Part shown: positions 22,262 to 34,222 of the stretch, in pieces | Layout: every line of letters begins with the position of its first letter | Position numbering within the stretch: the first letter of the stretch is position 1 | NCBI RefSeq assembly: GCF_016469335.1 | Contig: NZ_CP059888.1 | Span: forward strand, 868,001 to 932,000 | Length of the DNA: 64,000 nt | Source of the DNA: Flocculibacter collagenilyticus | GTDB lineage: Bacteria > Pseudomonadota > Gammaproteobacteria > Enterobacterales > Alteromonadaceae | Direction of reading: 5' to 3' | Translations under genes and position numbers: made by a program | Notes under the pieces: generated by a model | Databases searched by the model: none | What the model was told of the DNA's origin: nothing | Seen by the model: only the letters and a program-made list of their open reading frames with translations

Positions 22262-22846
22262 ATGGCATTAAAAAAATTACACGTTGAAGATGGTATATTG
22301 CTATATGATGCGCACTTTCTCTCTGAGACTGAAGTCGAAGCATTAACACAAGAGTGCGATAGCAAGATACACTGGCAGCAACCTAGTATAAAAATGTTCG
22401 GTAAGTCGGTGAAGATCCCACGTTTACAGGCTTGGCTTGGAGATGAAGACGCTGTATACAAATATTCTGGAACGACATTTATGCCAGAATCGTTTACTCC
22501 AGAGGTGACAAAGTTAAAGCAGCGAATCGAAGCAGTTACAGCGCAGTCATTTAACAGTGTTTTAATTAATAAATATCGCAATGGTCAAGATTCGATGGGG
22601 TGGCACAGTGATAACGAAAAAGAGTTAGGTGATGAGCCAACCATTGCTTCTGTCACTATAGGGCAGCCAAGAGTCTTTGAGTTACAGCATAAGCAGTCAA
22701 AAGAAATGTGCTCAATTTTATTAGCGTCAGGTTCATTACTAATTATGGCAGGCTCATTACAGACTCATTGGAAGCATCGAATAAACAAAAGCCGCCATGT
22801 GAATGATGTTCGCATTAATTTTACTTTTCGCACGGTAAAAAAATAG
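22262..22846 (+). CDS. alkB: AlkB-like 2-oxoglutarate/Fe(II) dioxygenase
   Basis: 194 residues. Such enzymes reverse N1-methyladenine and N3-methylcytosine by oxidative demethylation. Iron ligands His115 and Asp117 (GWHSDNE) and His172 (WKHRI) and the 2-oxoglutarate-binding RxNxTxR signature (Arg184 to Arg190, RINFTFR) are all present. The size and YRNGQDSMGWHSD motif resemble the ALKBH2/3-like bacterial group and not the E. coli Ada-operon AlkB. No ada gene is nearby, so regulation by Ada is not suggested. Confidence 0.9.
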   Translation: MALKKLHVEDGILLYDAHFLSETEVEALTQECDSKIHWQQPSIKMFGKSVKIPRLQAWLGDEDAVYKYSGTTFMPESFTPEVTKLKQRIEAVTAQSFNSVLINKYRNGQDSMGWHSDNEKELGDEPTIASVTIGQPRVFELQHKQSKEMCSILLASGSLLIMAGSLQTHWKHRINKSRHVNDVRINFTFRTVKK

Positions 22847-23055
22847 AAAGTCTTAGCAATCAATTTGTTATCATTATTTGTTATAAAAACGCAGAAATTA
22901 CTAACATTCATGCAAAAATAATATATGCAATAGTGACAGTTGGTTAGTTATTTTTTGTTTTGTTTGGCTATCTAGATGGCTAATAAAGTAAAGAAAAACT
23001 AAATGCTTTGAGCTAAATTTACCAATACGCACAGCATTACAAGAAGTTATTAAAT

Positions 23056-23382
23056 ATGAAGATAAAAAACTCAATAGAACGGAAGCTGTACGACTCGTTT
23101 GATCCAGAGTACTTGGAAGTGATAAATGAGAGTAACAACCATAATGTACCTAGAGGATCTGAATCCCACTTTAAAGTGGTGATAGTGACAGATCGTTTTG
23201 AAGGGCAGCGCCTAATTCAACGTCATCGCTCAATTAACTCTGCCTTAGCGGACGAGTTAACGAACCACATACATGCGTTGGCATTACATACTTACACACC
23301 TCAAGAATGGTTTGAATACTATTCTGAACTTCCTCCTAATTCACCGAAGTGTTTAGGCGGATCCACTAAAGCGTCAATATAA
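23056..23382 (+). CDS. bolA: BolA-family protein
   Basis: 108 residues. BolA binds monothiol glutaredoxin through a shared [2Fe-2S] cluster and influences cell shape and iron signalling. The signature [30 protein letters not shown] is present, with the His that ligates the cluster (RHR). It lies near yajG and ampG as in E. coli. Synteny and length (105 in E. coli) support BolA itself and not IbaG. Confidence 0.93.
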   Translation: MKIKNSIERKLYDSFDPEYLEVINESNNHNVPRGSESHFKVVIVTDRFEGQRLIQRHRSINSALADELTNHIHALALHTYTPQEWFEYYSELPPNSPKCLGGSTKASI

Positions 23383-23423
23383 CTAAAACTCATATTACAA
23401 ACGTAAACACGGTTTAACGTCAT

Positions 23424-23456
23424 ATAAAGTTGCAGCGATATTTGCTGCAACTTTAT
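23424..23456. terminator. Strong hairpin after bolA
   Basis: Perfect 13-bp stem ATAAAGTTGCAGC / GCTGCAACTTTAT with loop GATATTT, 42 bases after bolA. No T-run follows, so it is a stable 3' end or a barrier and not a canonical terminator. Confidence 0.55.
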
Positions 23457-23623
23457 GTGCGACTTAGGCGGTGATGGCTCGCACTCCTAAACTCCAATCT
23501 GACAAGTCGCTTGTCTGATCTCTGCAACTTATCAAGATAATGCTTTTAATTTCTTGATGTTTTTATAACAATAGCCCTTCTCAAAAATCCATTAACACAA
23601 TAAATAGAATAAAAGGTGATGGA

Positions 23624-24142
23624 ATGGGGCAACAATTGCTCTTGAATATACGCACTCGGGTAGAGCAGTTTACCGAATATACCGGAAAACTATTATCTTG
23701 GCTGACATTGCTGATGATGTTGCTTATGGTGCTCGTTGTTGTACTGCGCTATGGCTTCAATATGGGATGGATAGCAATGCAGGAATCCATCATCTACTTA
23801 CACGCGTGTGTATTTATGTTAGGCGCAGCATATACCCTAAAACATGATGAACATGTAAGGGTCGACATTTTCTACCGCCGTTTTTCAAAAAAGAATCAAG
23901 CGATTGTTAATATTTTGGGCACAGCTCTTTTTTTAATACCTGTCTGCATTACATTACTCATAATAAGTTGGCAATATGTAGCAGCTTCGTGGCAGTTATT
24001 GGAGTCATCTAAAGAGGCAGGTGGCTTGCCTCTTGTCTTCATTCTTAAAAGTTTCATCATTGGCTTTGTGATAACGCTGCTCATCCAAGCAGTTGCTGAA
24101 TTGATCAAACACACAACGCTTCTTTTTCAGAAACAGCAGTAG
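23624..24142 (+). CDS. TRAP transporter small membrane subunit (DctQ type)
   Basis: 172 residues with four hydrophobic helices, the layout of DctQ subunits: LLSWLTLLMMLLMVLVVVLRY, then the family signature MQESIIYLHACVFMLGAAYTLKHDEHVRVDIFY. It partners the large DctM subunit for Na+-driven uptake of organic acids. ATG at 23624 follows AAAAGG by seven bases. Neighbours are dctM and the binding protein. Confidence 0.92.
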   Translation: MGQQLLLNIRTRVEQFTEYTGKLLSWLTLLMMLLMVLVVVLRYGFNMGWIAMQESIIYLHACVFMLGAAYTLKHDEHVRVDIFYRRFSKKNQAIVNILGTALFLIPVCITLLIISWQYVAASWQLLESSKEAGGLPLVFILKSFIIGFVITLLIQAVAELIKHTTLLFQKQQ

Positions 24143-24151
24143 GCGAGGGTT

Positions 24152-25531
24152 ATGGAGTATTTATCTATTGTCATGTTTGTGGTGGTTTGTTTGGTTTTAT
24201 TATTAGGCTACCCAGTTGCAATATCGTTAGCTGGCACCGCATTAATATTTGCATGCATTGGTATAGCAAACAATGTGTTTGATGCCGTTTTTCTTCAGGC
24301 TTTGCCTAGCCGTTTATACGGGATTATGAATAACCAAACCTTACTAGCCGTCCCCTTATTTGTGTTTATGGGGGTCATGCTAGAAAAATCTAAGGTTGCA
24401 GAGCGACTGCTCGATGCGATGACATTATTATTTGTACGTTCTCCAGCTGGCTTGGGTATCGCGGTCATCATTGTTGGTATGTTGCTAGCGGCCAGTACAG
24501 GTATTGTTGGGGCAACGGTGGTGACGATGGGATTAATGTCGTTACCCACCATGCTTAAGCGCGGGTACAGTCCGCAATATGCGAGTGGGGTAATAGCAGC
24601 TACGGGCACATTAGGGCAAATAATTCCGCCCTCAATAGCATTAGTGTTATTGGGTGATGTGCTTTCAAGTGCATATCAACAAGCACAACTTAAGCAAGGG
24701 ATTTTTTCTCCGGAAACGGTATCAGTGGGAGATCTATTTGCGGGCGCACTTATCCCAGGGCTTATTCTAGTAGCAATGTACATTGTTTACTCCTTATTGC
24801 TTGCGTGGCGTAAACCACAGTTAGTTCCTAAAATTAGCAAGTCGGTGTTAATTGAAGAAAGACAGCACCAGCACGTCAGTTTGTTATCCGCTTTATTTCC
24901 TCCGCTCATTTTAATCGTTTTGGTATTAGGGGCTATTTTATTTGGCTTTGCTACACCGACCGAAGCGGCTGGGATTGGTGCAGGTGGTGCTACGTTATTG
25001 GCGTTGTTTAATGAGCAGCTTAGTAAAAATCAGTTAGAACAAGTTATGCTGAGCACGTTAAAAATTACGTCAATGGTATTTTTGATACTTATCGGTGCTT
25101 CTTTGTTTTCCTTAGTATTTAGAGGGCTGGGCGGCGAAGAGTTGATTCACTCTGTCTTCAGTCAGCTGCCGGGTGGTGTTTTTTCTGCGCTAGTAATAGT
25201 GATGGCAGTGATTTTTCTATTAGGATTTATTCTCGACTTTATCGAAATAACGTTTGTGGTTGTGCCAATTGTAGGACCGGTTTTATTGATGATGGGCGTT
25301 GATCCCATTTGGTTAGGCATCATGATTGCAGTTAACCTGCAAACCTCTTTTTTAACCCCGCCGTTTGGTTTCGCTTTATTTTATTTGCGTGGCGTGGCGC
25401 CCAAAGAAGTAATGACGAAAGACATATATAAGGGAGTGATGCCTTTTATTGCAATTCAGATCCTTTTATTGATTATCATGTCAATTTGGCCAAAAGTGGT
25501 TACTTGGTTACCAAATGTGATATATGGCTAA
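24152..25531 (+). CDS. TRAP transporter large permease (DctM type)
   Basis: 459 residues, about 12 hydrophobic helices with the gate motifs of DctM: NNQTLLAVPLFVFMGVMLEKS, ASTGIVGATVVTMGLMSLPTML, ATGTLGQIIPPSIALVLLG and FATPTEAAGIGAGGATLLAL. It moves the substrate using the Na+ gradient, which fits the Nqr and NhaD systems nearby. The start follows GGCGAGG nine bases after dctQ. Confidence 0.95.
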   Translation: MEYLSIVMFVVVCLVLLLGYPVAISLAGTALIFACIGIANNVFDAVFLQALPSRLYGIMNNQTLLAVPLFVFMGVMLEKSKVAERLLDAMTLLFVRSPAGLGIAVIIVGMLLAASTGIVGATVVTMGLMSLPTMLKRGYSPQYASGVIAATGTLGQIIPPSIALVLLGDVLSSAYQQAQLKQGIFSPETVSVGDLFAGALIPGLILVAMYIVYSLLLAWRKPQLVPKISKSVLIEERQHQHVSLLSALFPPLILIVLVLGAILFGFATPTEAAGIGAGGATLLALFNEQLSKNQLEQVMLSTLKITSMVFLILIGASLFSLVFRGLGGEELIHSVFSQLPGGVFSALVIVMAVIFLLGFILDFIEITFVVVPIVGPVLLMMGVDPIWLGIMIAVNLQTSFLTPPFGFALFYLRGVAPKEVMTKDIYKGVMPFIAIQILLLIIMSIWPKVVTWLPNVIYG

Positions 25532-25608
25532 ACAGCTGCATACACCGACGTTTGCTCGAATGCATTGATAAAAACTAAAGAAAACAATAAAAACTAGGAA
25601 GTTGTTAA

Positions 25609-26706
25609 ATGAATAAGATAAAAATATCTGCGCTGCTTTTTGTTGTCGCGAGCCTGATAGCAGGCTGCGGTGAGCAAGACAAGTCAGCATCTACTGCTAG
25701 TCAGTCAACTGAAACTCAACAAAAGTTTAAATGGAAGTTAGTGACAAGTTGGCCAAAGAACTTTCCCGGCTTAGGGGTTACGCCTGAAAAGTTTGCAAAG
25801 AATGTTGAAGCAATGAGTAATGGTCGATTAAAAATCACTGTCTACGGTGCAGGTGAAATAGTGCCCGGCTTTGAAGTGTTTGATGCGGTTTCCAATGGTA
25901 CAGCAGAAATGGGACATTCAGGCCCATATTATTGGAAGGGAAAAATTCCAGCGGCGCAAGTGTTCTCTTCGTTACCTTTTGGCATGAATGCACAAGAAAT
26001 GAATGGTTGGTTACATCATGGCGGCGGCTTAGCGTTATGGCAGGAAGTGTACAAGCCATTTGGCATTATTCCGCTGGCGGGTGGTAATACCGGTGTTCAG
26101 ATGGCAGGTTGGTTTAAGAAAGAAATTAACTCTTTAGACGACCTTAAAGGTCTAAAAATGCGGATACCTGGGTTAGGTGGGGAAGTGATTAAGCGCTTAG
26201 GCGCTGTGCCAGTTACGTTAACCGGTGGCGAGTTATTTACTGCGTTACAGTCTGGTGCAATAGATGCTACAGAATGGGTAGGGCCTTATAATGATTTAGC
26301 GTTTGGGCTGAATAAAGCGGCTGATTATTATTATTACTCTGGCTGGCATGAACCCGGCACGGTTTTAGAGTTTTTAATTAATGAAAAAGCATACAATGCA
26401 TTACCTAAAGACTTGCAAGCAATCGTAAAAGTGGCGGCACGTGCGGCAAATCAAGATATGTTAGATGAGTATACGGCAAGAAATATTAGTGCACTTAAAC
26501 AGCTTCAAGCTCAAGAAAATGTGCAATTAAGGGCGTTACCTGACTCAGTAATGACAGCGCTAAGAGAAACTACTCAGCAAGTCATAGCTGAGCAAGCTGC
26601 ACAAGATCCTCAGTTAAATAAAGTATGGCAGTCGTACTCATCATTTTATAAAGAAGTCAGAGCGTTCCATTCATTGACTGAGCAGCAATATTATCAAAAT
26701 AGATAA
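25609..26706 (+). CDS. TRAP substrate-binding protein, TakP-like (2-oxo acid type), lipoprotein
   Basis: 365 residues. The body matches TakP of Rhodobacter sphaeroides, which binds pyruvate and other 2-oxo acids: WHEPGT (TakP WWEGGP), GGNTGVQMAGWF, GLKMRIPGLGGEVIKRLG, ALQSGAIDATEWVGPYNDLAFGL. A lipobox LIAGC (Cys20) replaces the usual cleavable Tat or Sec signal, so the protein should be lipid-anchored. It comes after dctQM in the order Q-M-P. Substrate is inferred from family resemblance. Confidence 0.9.
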   Translation: MNKIKISALLFVVASLIAGCGEQDKSASTASQSTETQQKFKWKLVTSWPKNFPGLGVTPEKFAKNVEAMSNGRLKITVYGAGEIVPGFEVFDAVSNGTAEMGHSGPYYWKGKIPAAQVFSSLPFGMNAQEMNGWLHHGGGLALWQEVYKPFGIIPLAGGNTGVQMAGWFKKEINSLDDLKGLKMRIPGLGGEVIKRLGAVPVTLTGGELFTALQSGAIDATEWVGPYNDLAFGLNKAADYYYYSGWHEPGTVLEFLINEKAYNALPKDLQAIVKVAARAANQDMLDEYTARNISALKQLQAQENVQLRALPDSVMTALRETTQQVIAEQAAQDPQLNKVWQSYSSFYKEVRAFHSLTEQQYYQNR

Positions 26707-26868
26707 CCTGTATATAAATTACAGAGAAAATAAGAATGCATTATAGAGACATCAGATGTGTTTTTTAGGGGAAGGCGATTACACTAACGCCAATTTTTGA
26801 ATACAAATGCTGAAGCTTGTCATTTAAGTCGCATTTATTTAAATCCAGTTTGAAGGATATTATTACAC

Positions 26869-28047
26869 ATGATTATAAAGCCGAAAATTCGTGGTTTTAT
26901 CTGTACTAACGCGCATCCTGTTGGTTGTGCTGCTCACGTGCAAGAACAAATAGAATTTGTAAAAGCGCAACCAAGAGTTAGCGCATGTCCAAAAAATGTT
27001 TTAATTATTGGTTCGTCTACAGGTTATGGTTTAGCTTCTCGCATTACTGCGGCTTTTGGTGCAGGTGCAAATACCTTAGGTGTATGTTTTGAAAAAGAAC
27101 CAACAGAACGTAGAACAGGGACGGCTGGCTGGTACAACACGGCGGCATTTCATGAAGCAGCGAAAAGCGAAGGGCTTTATGCTAACACACTCAATGGTGA
27201 CGCTTTTTCACATGACATGAAGCAGCAGGTCATTGCTGCAATTAAAGCAGATTTAGGCCAAGTTGATGCTGTAATTTATAGTTTAGCCTCGCCACGTAGA
27301 ACAGATCCTGATTCAGGTGAAGTATATAGTTCAACGCTAAAGCCGGTAGGAAAAAATTACTCTACCAAAACCTATGACACGGATAAAAACGTAGTGCATG
27401 AGGTGTCGTTAGAAGCCGCTAATGAAGACGAAATCGCAAATACCATAAAAGTAATGGGCGGCGAAGATTGGGAGTTATGGTTAAAAGCACTTCATGAAGC
27501 CGGTGTACTTGCTGAAAATGCAACCACAACCGCATACACCTATATTGGTAAAGAGCTGACGTGGCCAATTTACGGCCATGCGACAATTGGTAAAGCGAAA
27601 GAAGATCTGGACAGAGCCGCGGCACAGCTTAATGAAGCTTATTCAAATTTAAACATTAATGCCTATGTTACTTCTTTAAAAGCTGTGGTTACCCAAGCGA
27701 GCTCAGCAATACCTGTGATGCCGCTATATATTTCATTGATGTATCAGGTAATGAAAAATAACGACTGCCATGAAGGGGTTATAGAGCAAATATATAAATT
27801 ATTTTCTCAACAGCTATTTAGTGATAACCCTCAGTTAGATAATGACAAACGTATTCGAATGGATTCAGTAGAAACAAATGATGATATTCAAGCAAAAATT
27901 AAAGTGCTATGGGACAAAGTGAATAATGATAACTTTGATGAGCTTGCAGATTATCACGGCTATCATCATGACTTTCTTAAACTATTTGGTTTTGGTATCA
28001 AGAATGTAGACTATGATGCTGATGTATCCCCATTAGCCAAGTGGTGA
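26869..28047 (+). CDS. fabV: Enoyl-ACP reductase FabV (NADH-dependent trans-2-enoyl reductase)
   Basis: 392 residues. It performs the last reduction of the fatty-acid elongation cycle and is insensitive to triclosan in species studied. The cofactor site VLIIGSSTGYGLASRITAAFG and the Tyr-x8-Lys catalytic pair in YGHATIGKAK are present, as are the MIIKPKIRG start and the NAHPVGC segment. Length is normal (about 400). It stands alone with a strong terminator. Confidence 0.95.
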   Translation: MIIKPKIRGFICTNAHPVGCAAHVQEQIEFVKAQPRVSACPKNVLIIGSSTGYGLASRITAAFGAGANTLGVCFEKEPTERRTGTAGWYNTAAFHEAAKSEGLYANTLNGDAFSHDMKQQVIAAIKADLGQVDAVIYSLASPRRTDPDSGEVYSSTLKPVGKNYSTKTYDTDKNVVHEVSLEAANEDEIANTIKVMGGEDWELWLKALHEAGVLAENATTTAYTYIGKELTWPIYGHATIGKAKEDLDRAAAQLNEAYSNLNINAYVTSLKAVVTQASSAIPVMPLYISLMYQVMKNNDCHEGVIEQIYKLFSQQLFSDNPQLDNDKRIRMDSVETNDDIQAKIKVLWDKVNNDNFDELADYHGYHHDFLKLFGFGIKNVDYDADVSPLAKW

Positions 28048-28064
28048 AAGCAATCTATTAAATG

Positions 28065-28090
28065 AAGCAACCCGTTGGTTGCTTTTTTTT
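28065..28090 (+). terminator. Rho-independent terminator of fabV
   Basis: AAGCAACC / GGTTGCTT stem with loop CGTT and a run of eight T, 17 bases after the stop. Confidence 0.92.
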
Positions 28091-29708
<1,618 letters not shown>

Positions 29709-29709
29709 A

Positions 29710-30933
29710 ATGGGTTTAAAGAATTTCTTAGAGCGCATTGAACCGCAATTTGAAAAAGGCGGTAAATATGAAAAGTGGTACGCGCTATATGAAGCCGCAG
29801 CCACGATTTTTTACACACCGGGTTTAGTAACTAAGAACGGAACGCATGTACGTGATAATATTGATTTAAAACGTATCATGATCACGGTTTGGTTAGCTAC
29901 ATTCCCAGCTATGTTTTTTGGTATGTTCAACGTGGGCGACCAAGCAGCAATGGCAATCGCTAATGGGTCTCAAATAGGCGACGCATGGCAAGTTGGTTTA
30001 TTCCAAATGTTAGGTGGTTCACTCACTGCTGATGCAGGTTGGGGAGCCAAAATGTTTTATGGCGCGTGTTTCTTCTTGCCTATCTATCTCACTGTATTTG
30101 CGGTAGGTGGATTCTGGGAAGTGTTATTTGCCACCGTCCGTAAGCATGAAGTTAATGAAGGCTTTTTCGTAACGTCAGTGTTATTTGCACTAATTCTACC
30201 AGCAACAATCCCACTTTGGCAGGCTGCACTAGGTATTACCTTTGGTGTAGTTGTTGCGAAAGAAATCTTTGGTGGTACAGGTAAAAACTTCTTAAACCCT
30301 GCATTAGCAGGTCGTGCATTCCTTTTCTTTGCTTATCCAACTGAAATTTCTGGTGATGCTGTATGGACTGCCGTAGACGGCTTCTCTGGTGCAACAGCAT
30401 TAAGTGTTGCTGCTGGTGCAGACGTAGCGATGGGCTCAGTTGCAGCGCTTGAAGCTTCAGGTATTACTTGGATGGATGCATTCTTAGGAAACATTCAAGG
30501 GTCAGTTGGTGAAACATCTACACTTGCACTTTTAGCTGGTGGCTTGATGATTATGTACATGCGTATAGCCTCGTGGCGTATTGTGTTAGGTACCTTTATT
30601 GGTATGGTTCTGTTCAGTAGCATGTTCAATTTGATAGGTAGCGAAACTAATGTGATGTTCGGTTTACCGTGGCAGTGGCACTTAGTATTAGGTGGTTTTG
30701 CATTTGGTATGTTCTTCATGGCTACAGATCCAGTATCCGCTTCATTTACTGATAAAGGTAAATGGGCTTACGGTTTCTTAATAGGTTTTATGGTTGTAAT
30801 GATCCGTGTTGTGAACCCGGCATACCCTGAAGGTATGATGTTAGCAATTCTATTCGCTAACGTATTTGCTCCATTAATGGATTACTTTGTTGTACAAGGC
30901 AACATCAAGCGGAGGTTAGCGCGTCATGTCTAG
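29710..30933 (+). CDS. nqrB: Na+-NQR subunit B
   Basis: 407 residues from ATG 29710 ([18 protein letters not shown]), preceded by GAAGGAAGG. Membrane subunit with about ten helices, binding riboflavin and covalent FMN. The flavinylation motif DGFSGAT places the FMN on Thr229. It forms the Na+ path and ubiquinone site with NqrA. Overlaps nqrC by eight bases. Confidence 0.97.
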   Translation: MGLKNFLERIEPQFEKGGKYEKWYALYEAAATIFYTPGLVTKNGTHVRDNIDLKRIMITVWLATFPAMFFGMFNVGDQAAMAIANGSQIGDAWQVGLFQMLGGSLTADAGWGAKMFYGACFFLPIYLTVFAVGGFWEVLFATVRKHEVNEGFFVTSVLFALILPATIPLWQAALGITFGVVVAKEIFGGTGKNFLNPALAGRAFLFFAYPTEISGDAVWTAVDGFSGATALSVAAGADVAMGSVAALEASGITWMDAFLGNIQGSVGETSTLALLAGGLMIMYMRIASWRIVLGTFIGMVLFSSMFNLIGSETNVMFGLPWQWHLVLGGFAFGMFFMATDPVSASFTDKGKWAYGFLIGFMVVMIRVVNPAYPEGMMLAILFANVFAPLMDYFVVQGNIKRRLARHV

Positions 30934-31711
30934 TAATAACGATTCGATCAGCAAAACGCTAATAGTTGTTATTTCTCTATGTTTAGTTTGTGCAATTATT
31001 GTATCTAGTGCTGCAGTAGCCCTAAAGCCGATACAAAAAGAAAATGAAGCTAAAGATCTACAACGCAATGTTCTAAGCGCCGCAGGTGTTAACTTTGCTG
31101 CAGAAGGCGTGCAAGCTACGTTTGAAAAACGTGTAGAAGCACGTTTAGTAAACTTAGATGACGGTACGTTTGCTACTGAAGTTGATCCCACAACGTTTGA
31201 CTATGAAAAGGCTAAACGTAATGGTGACTCAATTGAAAAGAAAAATGACGTAGCGGGTATTAAGCGTCGCGCTGACATTGCGCCGGTTTACTTTGTTAAG
31301 TCTGAGTCAGGCAAAGTTGATACTGTAGTTTTTCCAGTTTATGGCAAAGGACTATGGGACTTAATGCTTGGTTTCGTGGCCTTAGAAAAAGATTTGCGCA
31401 CCATTAAAAGTATTAAATACTACTGGCATAAAGAAACGCCTGGACTAGGTGGCGAAATTGAAAATCCTAGCTGGGTTGCTTTATGGGAAGATAAAAAGCT
31501 ATTTAACGATCAAGGTGAATTTGCGCTAGAGATCGTAAAAGGTAGCGTAAGCAAAAACGATCCAAATGCTCAGTACAAAATTGATGGTTTATCAGGCGCA
31601 ACACTAACTAGTAATGGCGTTGAACAGTCATTCGAGTTTTGGATGGGTGACCATGGCTATGGTCCTTTCATCAACAATGTGCGAAAAGATCTTAAGAGTG
31701 GAGCACTATAA
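30926..31711 (+). CDS. nqrC: Na+-NQR subunit C
   Basis: 261 residues, one N-terminal helix and a periplasmic domain. The FMN attachment motif DGLSGAT marks Thr226 (Thr225 in V. cholerae). It carries electrons between the [2Fe-2S] or iron centre and NqrB. Its stop overlaps the nqrD start. Confidence 0.97.
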   Translation: MSSNNDSISKTLIVVISLCLVCAIIVSSAAVALKPIQKENEAKDLQRNVLSAAGVNFAAEGVQATFEKRVEARLVNLDDGTFATEVDPTTFDYEKAKRNGDSIEKKNDVAGIKRRADIAPVYFVKSESGKVDTVVFPVYGKGLWDLMLGFVALEKDLRTIKSIKYYWHKETPGLGGEIENPSWVALWEDKKLFNDQGEFALEIVKGSVSKNDPNAQYKIDGLSGATLTSNGVEQSFEFWMGDHGYGPFINNVRKDLKSGAL

Positions 31712-32343
31712 TGGCCGATACTAAAGAAATGAAAAAGGTGTTGCTTGGCCCAATTTTGGCCAACAACCCGATTGCATTACAAGTTTTAGGTGTGTGCTCT
31801 GCACTCGCTGTAACCAGTAAAATGGAAACTGCAGTAGTAATGTCAATTGCATTGACGATGGTTACTGCGTTTTCAAACTTATTTATCTCAATTATTCGTA
31901 ATCAAATACCGTCAAGCGTACGTATTATCGTGCAGATGACGATTATTGCTTCATTGGTAATTTTAGTTGACCAATTACTTAAAGCGTATGCATTTGATAT
32001 TGCTAAGCAGCTAGCGGTATTTGTTGGCCTAATCATTACTAACTGTATTGTAATGGGGCGTGCTGAAGCCTATGCAATGAAGTCGCCACCAATGATGAGC
32101 TTTTTAGATGGTATTGGTAACGGTTTAGGATATAGCGCTATCTTACTTTCAGTAGGCTTTATTCGTGAGCTATTTGGTTCAGGTACTTTATTTGGTATTG
32201 AAATCTTACCGCTAATTAAAGACGGTGGTTGGTATCAGCCGATGGGCTTCTTATTGATGCCTCCAAGTGCGTTCTTCATTATTGGTTTACTTATCTGGGG
32301 TATTAGGCAACTAAGACCAGATCAAGTAGAAGCTAAAGACTAA
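31711..32343 (+). CDS. nqrD: Na+-NQR subunit D
   Basis: 210 residues, six hydrophobic helices, related to NqrE by duplication and to RnfE. The stretches [15 protein letters not shown] and [23 protein letters not shown] are signatures. In structures NqrD and NqrE hold the iron centre between their repeats. Coupled to nqrC by a one-base overlap. Confidence 0.97.
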   Translation: MADTKEMKKVLLGPILANNPIALQVLGVCSALAVTSKMETAVVMSIALTMVTAFSNLFISIIRNQIPSSVRIIVQMTIIASLVILVDQLLKAYAFDIAKQLAVFVGLIITNCIVMGRAEAYAMKSPPMMSFLDGIGNGLGYSAILLSVGFIRELFGSGTLFGIEILPLIKDGGWYQPMGFLLMPPSAFFIIGLLIWGIRQLRPDQVEAKD

Positions 32344-32354
32344 GGAGTGAATTG

Positions 32355-32963
32355 ATGGAACATTATATTAGTTTGTTTGTTCGCTCTGTTTTCATTGAAA
32401 ACTTAGCTTTATCGTTCTTTTTAGGTATGTGTACATTCCTTGCTGTATCTAAAAAAGTAAAAACATCAATGGGTCTAGGTGTTGCAGTAATCGTTGTATT
32501 AGGTTTAGCAGTACCTGTTAATAACTTAATTTATACATCAATTCTTGCTCCAGGTGCACTTGGATGGGCAGGCTTCCCAGATGCAGACTTAAGCTTTTTA
32601 AGCTTCTTAACTTATATCGGTGTTATTGCTGCGTTAGTTCAAATATTAGAAATGACGTTAGATAAGTATTTCCCAGCGCTTTATAACGCGTTAGGGATTT
32701 TCTTACCACTGATTACGGTTAACTGTGCAATTTTTGGTGCGGTATCTTTCATGGTTGCTAAAGAATACAACTTTACAGAAAGTGTGGTATTTGGACTGGG
32801 TAGCGGTGTTGGCTGGGCATTAGCAATTACAGCGCTTGCAGGTCTTCGTGAAAAAATGAAATATGCGGATGTACCAGATGGACTACGTGGTTTAGGGATT
32901 ACCTTTATTACTGTAGGTCTTATGGGACTTGGTTTTATGTCGTTCTCTGGCGTTTCTCTTTAA
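32355..32963 (+). CDS. nqrE: Na+-NQR subunit E
   Basis: 202 residues from the ATG at 32355 ([11 protein letters not shown]), after AAGGAG; the in-frame TTG at 32352 is ignored. Six helices with inverted topology relative to NqrD, and the signature [17 protein letters not shown] with the conserved Cys that ligates the iron site. Partner of NqrD in the membrane. Confidence 0.97.
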   Translation: MEHYISLFVRSVFIENLALSFFLGMCTFLAVSKKVKTSMGLGVAVIVVLGLAVPVNNLIYTSILAPGALGWAGFPDADLSFLSFLTYIGVIAALVQILEMTLDKYFPALYNALGIFLPLITVNCAIFGAVSFMVAKEYNFTESVVFGLGSGVGWALAITALAGLREKMKYADVPDGLRGLGITFITVGLMGLGFMSFSGVSL

Positions 32964-32979
32964 GGAGTAGGAATATATC

Positions 32980-34206
32980 ATGGCTGAAATATATTTAGGC
33001 GTAGGTATGTTCACTGCGATCGTACTGGCTTTGGTTTTAATTATTTTATTTGCTAAATCAAAGCTAGTGGCTAGTGGTGACATTATAATTTCTGTTAATG
33101 GCGATCCTGACAAAGCAATCAAAACATCTGCGGGTGGCAAATTGTTAGGCGCGCTTGCAGAATCAGGTATCTTTGTTTCATCTGCTTGTGGTGGCGGTGG
33201 CTCTTGTGGCCAGTGTGAAGTAAAAGTAAAAAGTGGTGGTGGTGATATTCTACCTACTGAGCTTGATCACATCAGTAAAGGTGAAGCAAAAGAAGGTTGT
33301 CGCTTGGCATGTCAAGTTAACGTCAAAAGTGACATGGATATTGAGCTACCTGAAGAAATCTTTGGTGTTAAAAAGTGGGATTGTGAAGTTATCTCAAACG
33401 ATAACAAAGCAACATTCATAAAAGAGCTAAAATTAGCGATCCCAGATGGTGAAAGTGTACCTTTCCGCGCTGGTGGTTATATTCAAATTGAAGCTCCGGC
33501 TCACCATGTTAAGTATGCAGATTATGATATTCCTGAAGAATATCGTCCTGACTGGGAGCGCTTTAAGTTCTTCAGTTTAGAATCTAAAGTTGACGATGAA
33601 ACAATTCGTGCGTATTCAATGGCAAACTATCCTGAAGAAGAAGGGATTATTATGCTTAACGTACGTATTGCAACACCGCCGCCTAATAACTTAACACTAC
33701 CTTGTGGCATCATGTCTTCATTTATTTGGAGCCTAAAACAAGGTGACAAGGTAACTATCTCAGGCCCATTTGGTGAATTCTTTGCGAAAGACACAAATGC
33801 TGAAATGGTATTTGTTGGTGGTGGTGCTGGTATGGCGCCAATGCGTTCGCACATATTTGACCAACTTCGTCGACTGAAGTCAGATCGTAAGATTAGCTTC
33901 TGGTATGGTGCACGTTCTAAACGAGAAATGTTCTATGTAGAAGATTTCGATATGCTTGCTGCTGAGAATGAAAACTTTGACTGGCATGTTGCATTATCTG
34001 ACCCTCAACCGGAAGATAATTGGGATGGTTACACAGGCTTTATTCACAATGTACTTTATGATAATTATTTGAAAGATCATGAAGCACCTGAAGACTGTGA
34101 ATTCTATATGTGTGGACCACCAGTGATGAATGCCGCAGTTATCAATATGCTTAAAGACTTAGGCGTTGAAGATGAAAACATCTTACTTGATGACTTCGGT
34201 GGGTAA
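32980..34206 (+). CDS. nqrF: Na+-NQR subunit F, NADH dehydrogenase
   Basis: 408 residues: an N-terminal helix, a [2Fe-2S] ferredoxin domain with Cys70, Cys76, Cys79 and Cys111 (the exact spacing of V. cholerae), then an FAD- and NADH-binding reductase domain ([40 protein letters not shown]). It takes electrons from NADH and hands them to the membrane subunits. Last catalytic subunit, followed by apbE. Confidence 0.98.
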   Translation: MAEIYLGVGMFTAIVLALVLIILFAKSKLVASGDIIISVNGDPDKAIKTSAGGKLLGALAESGIFVSSACGGGGSCGQCEVKVKSGGGDILPTELDHISKGEAKEGCRLACQVNVKSDMDIELPEEIFGVKKWDCEVISNDNKATFIKELKLAIPDGESVPFRAGGYIQIEAPAHHVKYADYDIPEEYRPDWERFKFFSLESKVDDETIRAYSMANYPEEEGIIMLNVRIATPPPNNLTLPCGIMSSFIWSLKQGDKVTISGPFGEFFAKDTNAEMVFVGGGAGMAPMRSHIFDQLRRLKSDRKISFWYGARSKREMFYVEDFDMLAAENENFDWHVALSDPQPEDNWDGYTGFIHNVLYDNYLKDHEAPEDCEFYMCGPPVMNAAVINMLKDLGVEDENILLDDFGG

Positions 34207-34222
34207 TTCGGTTTAATTACTG

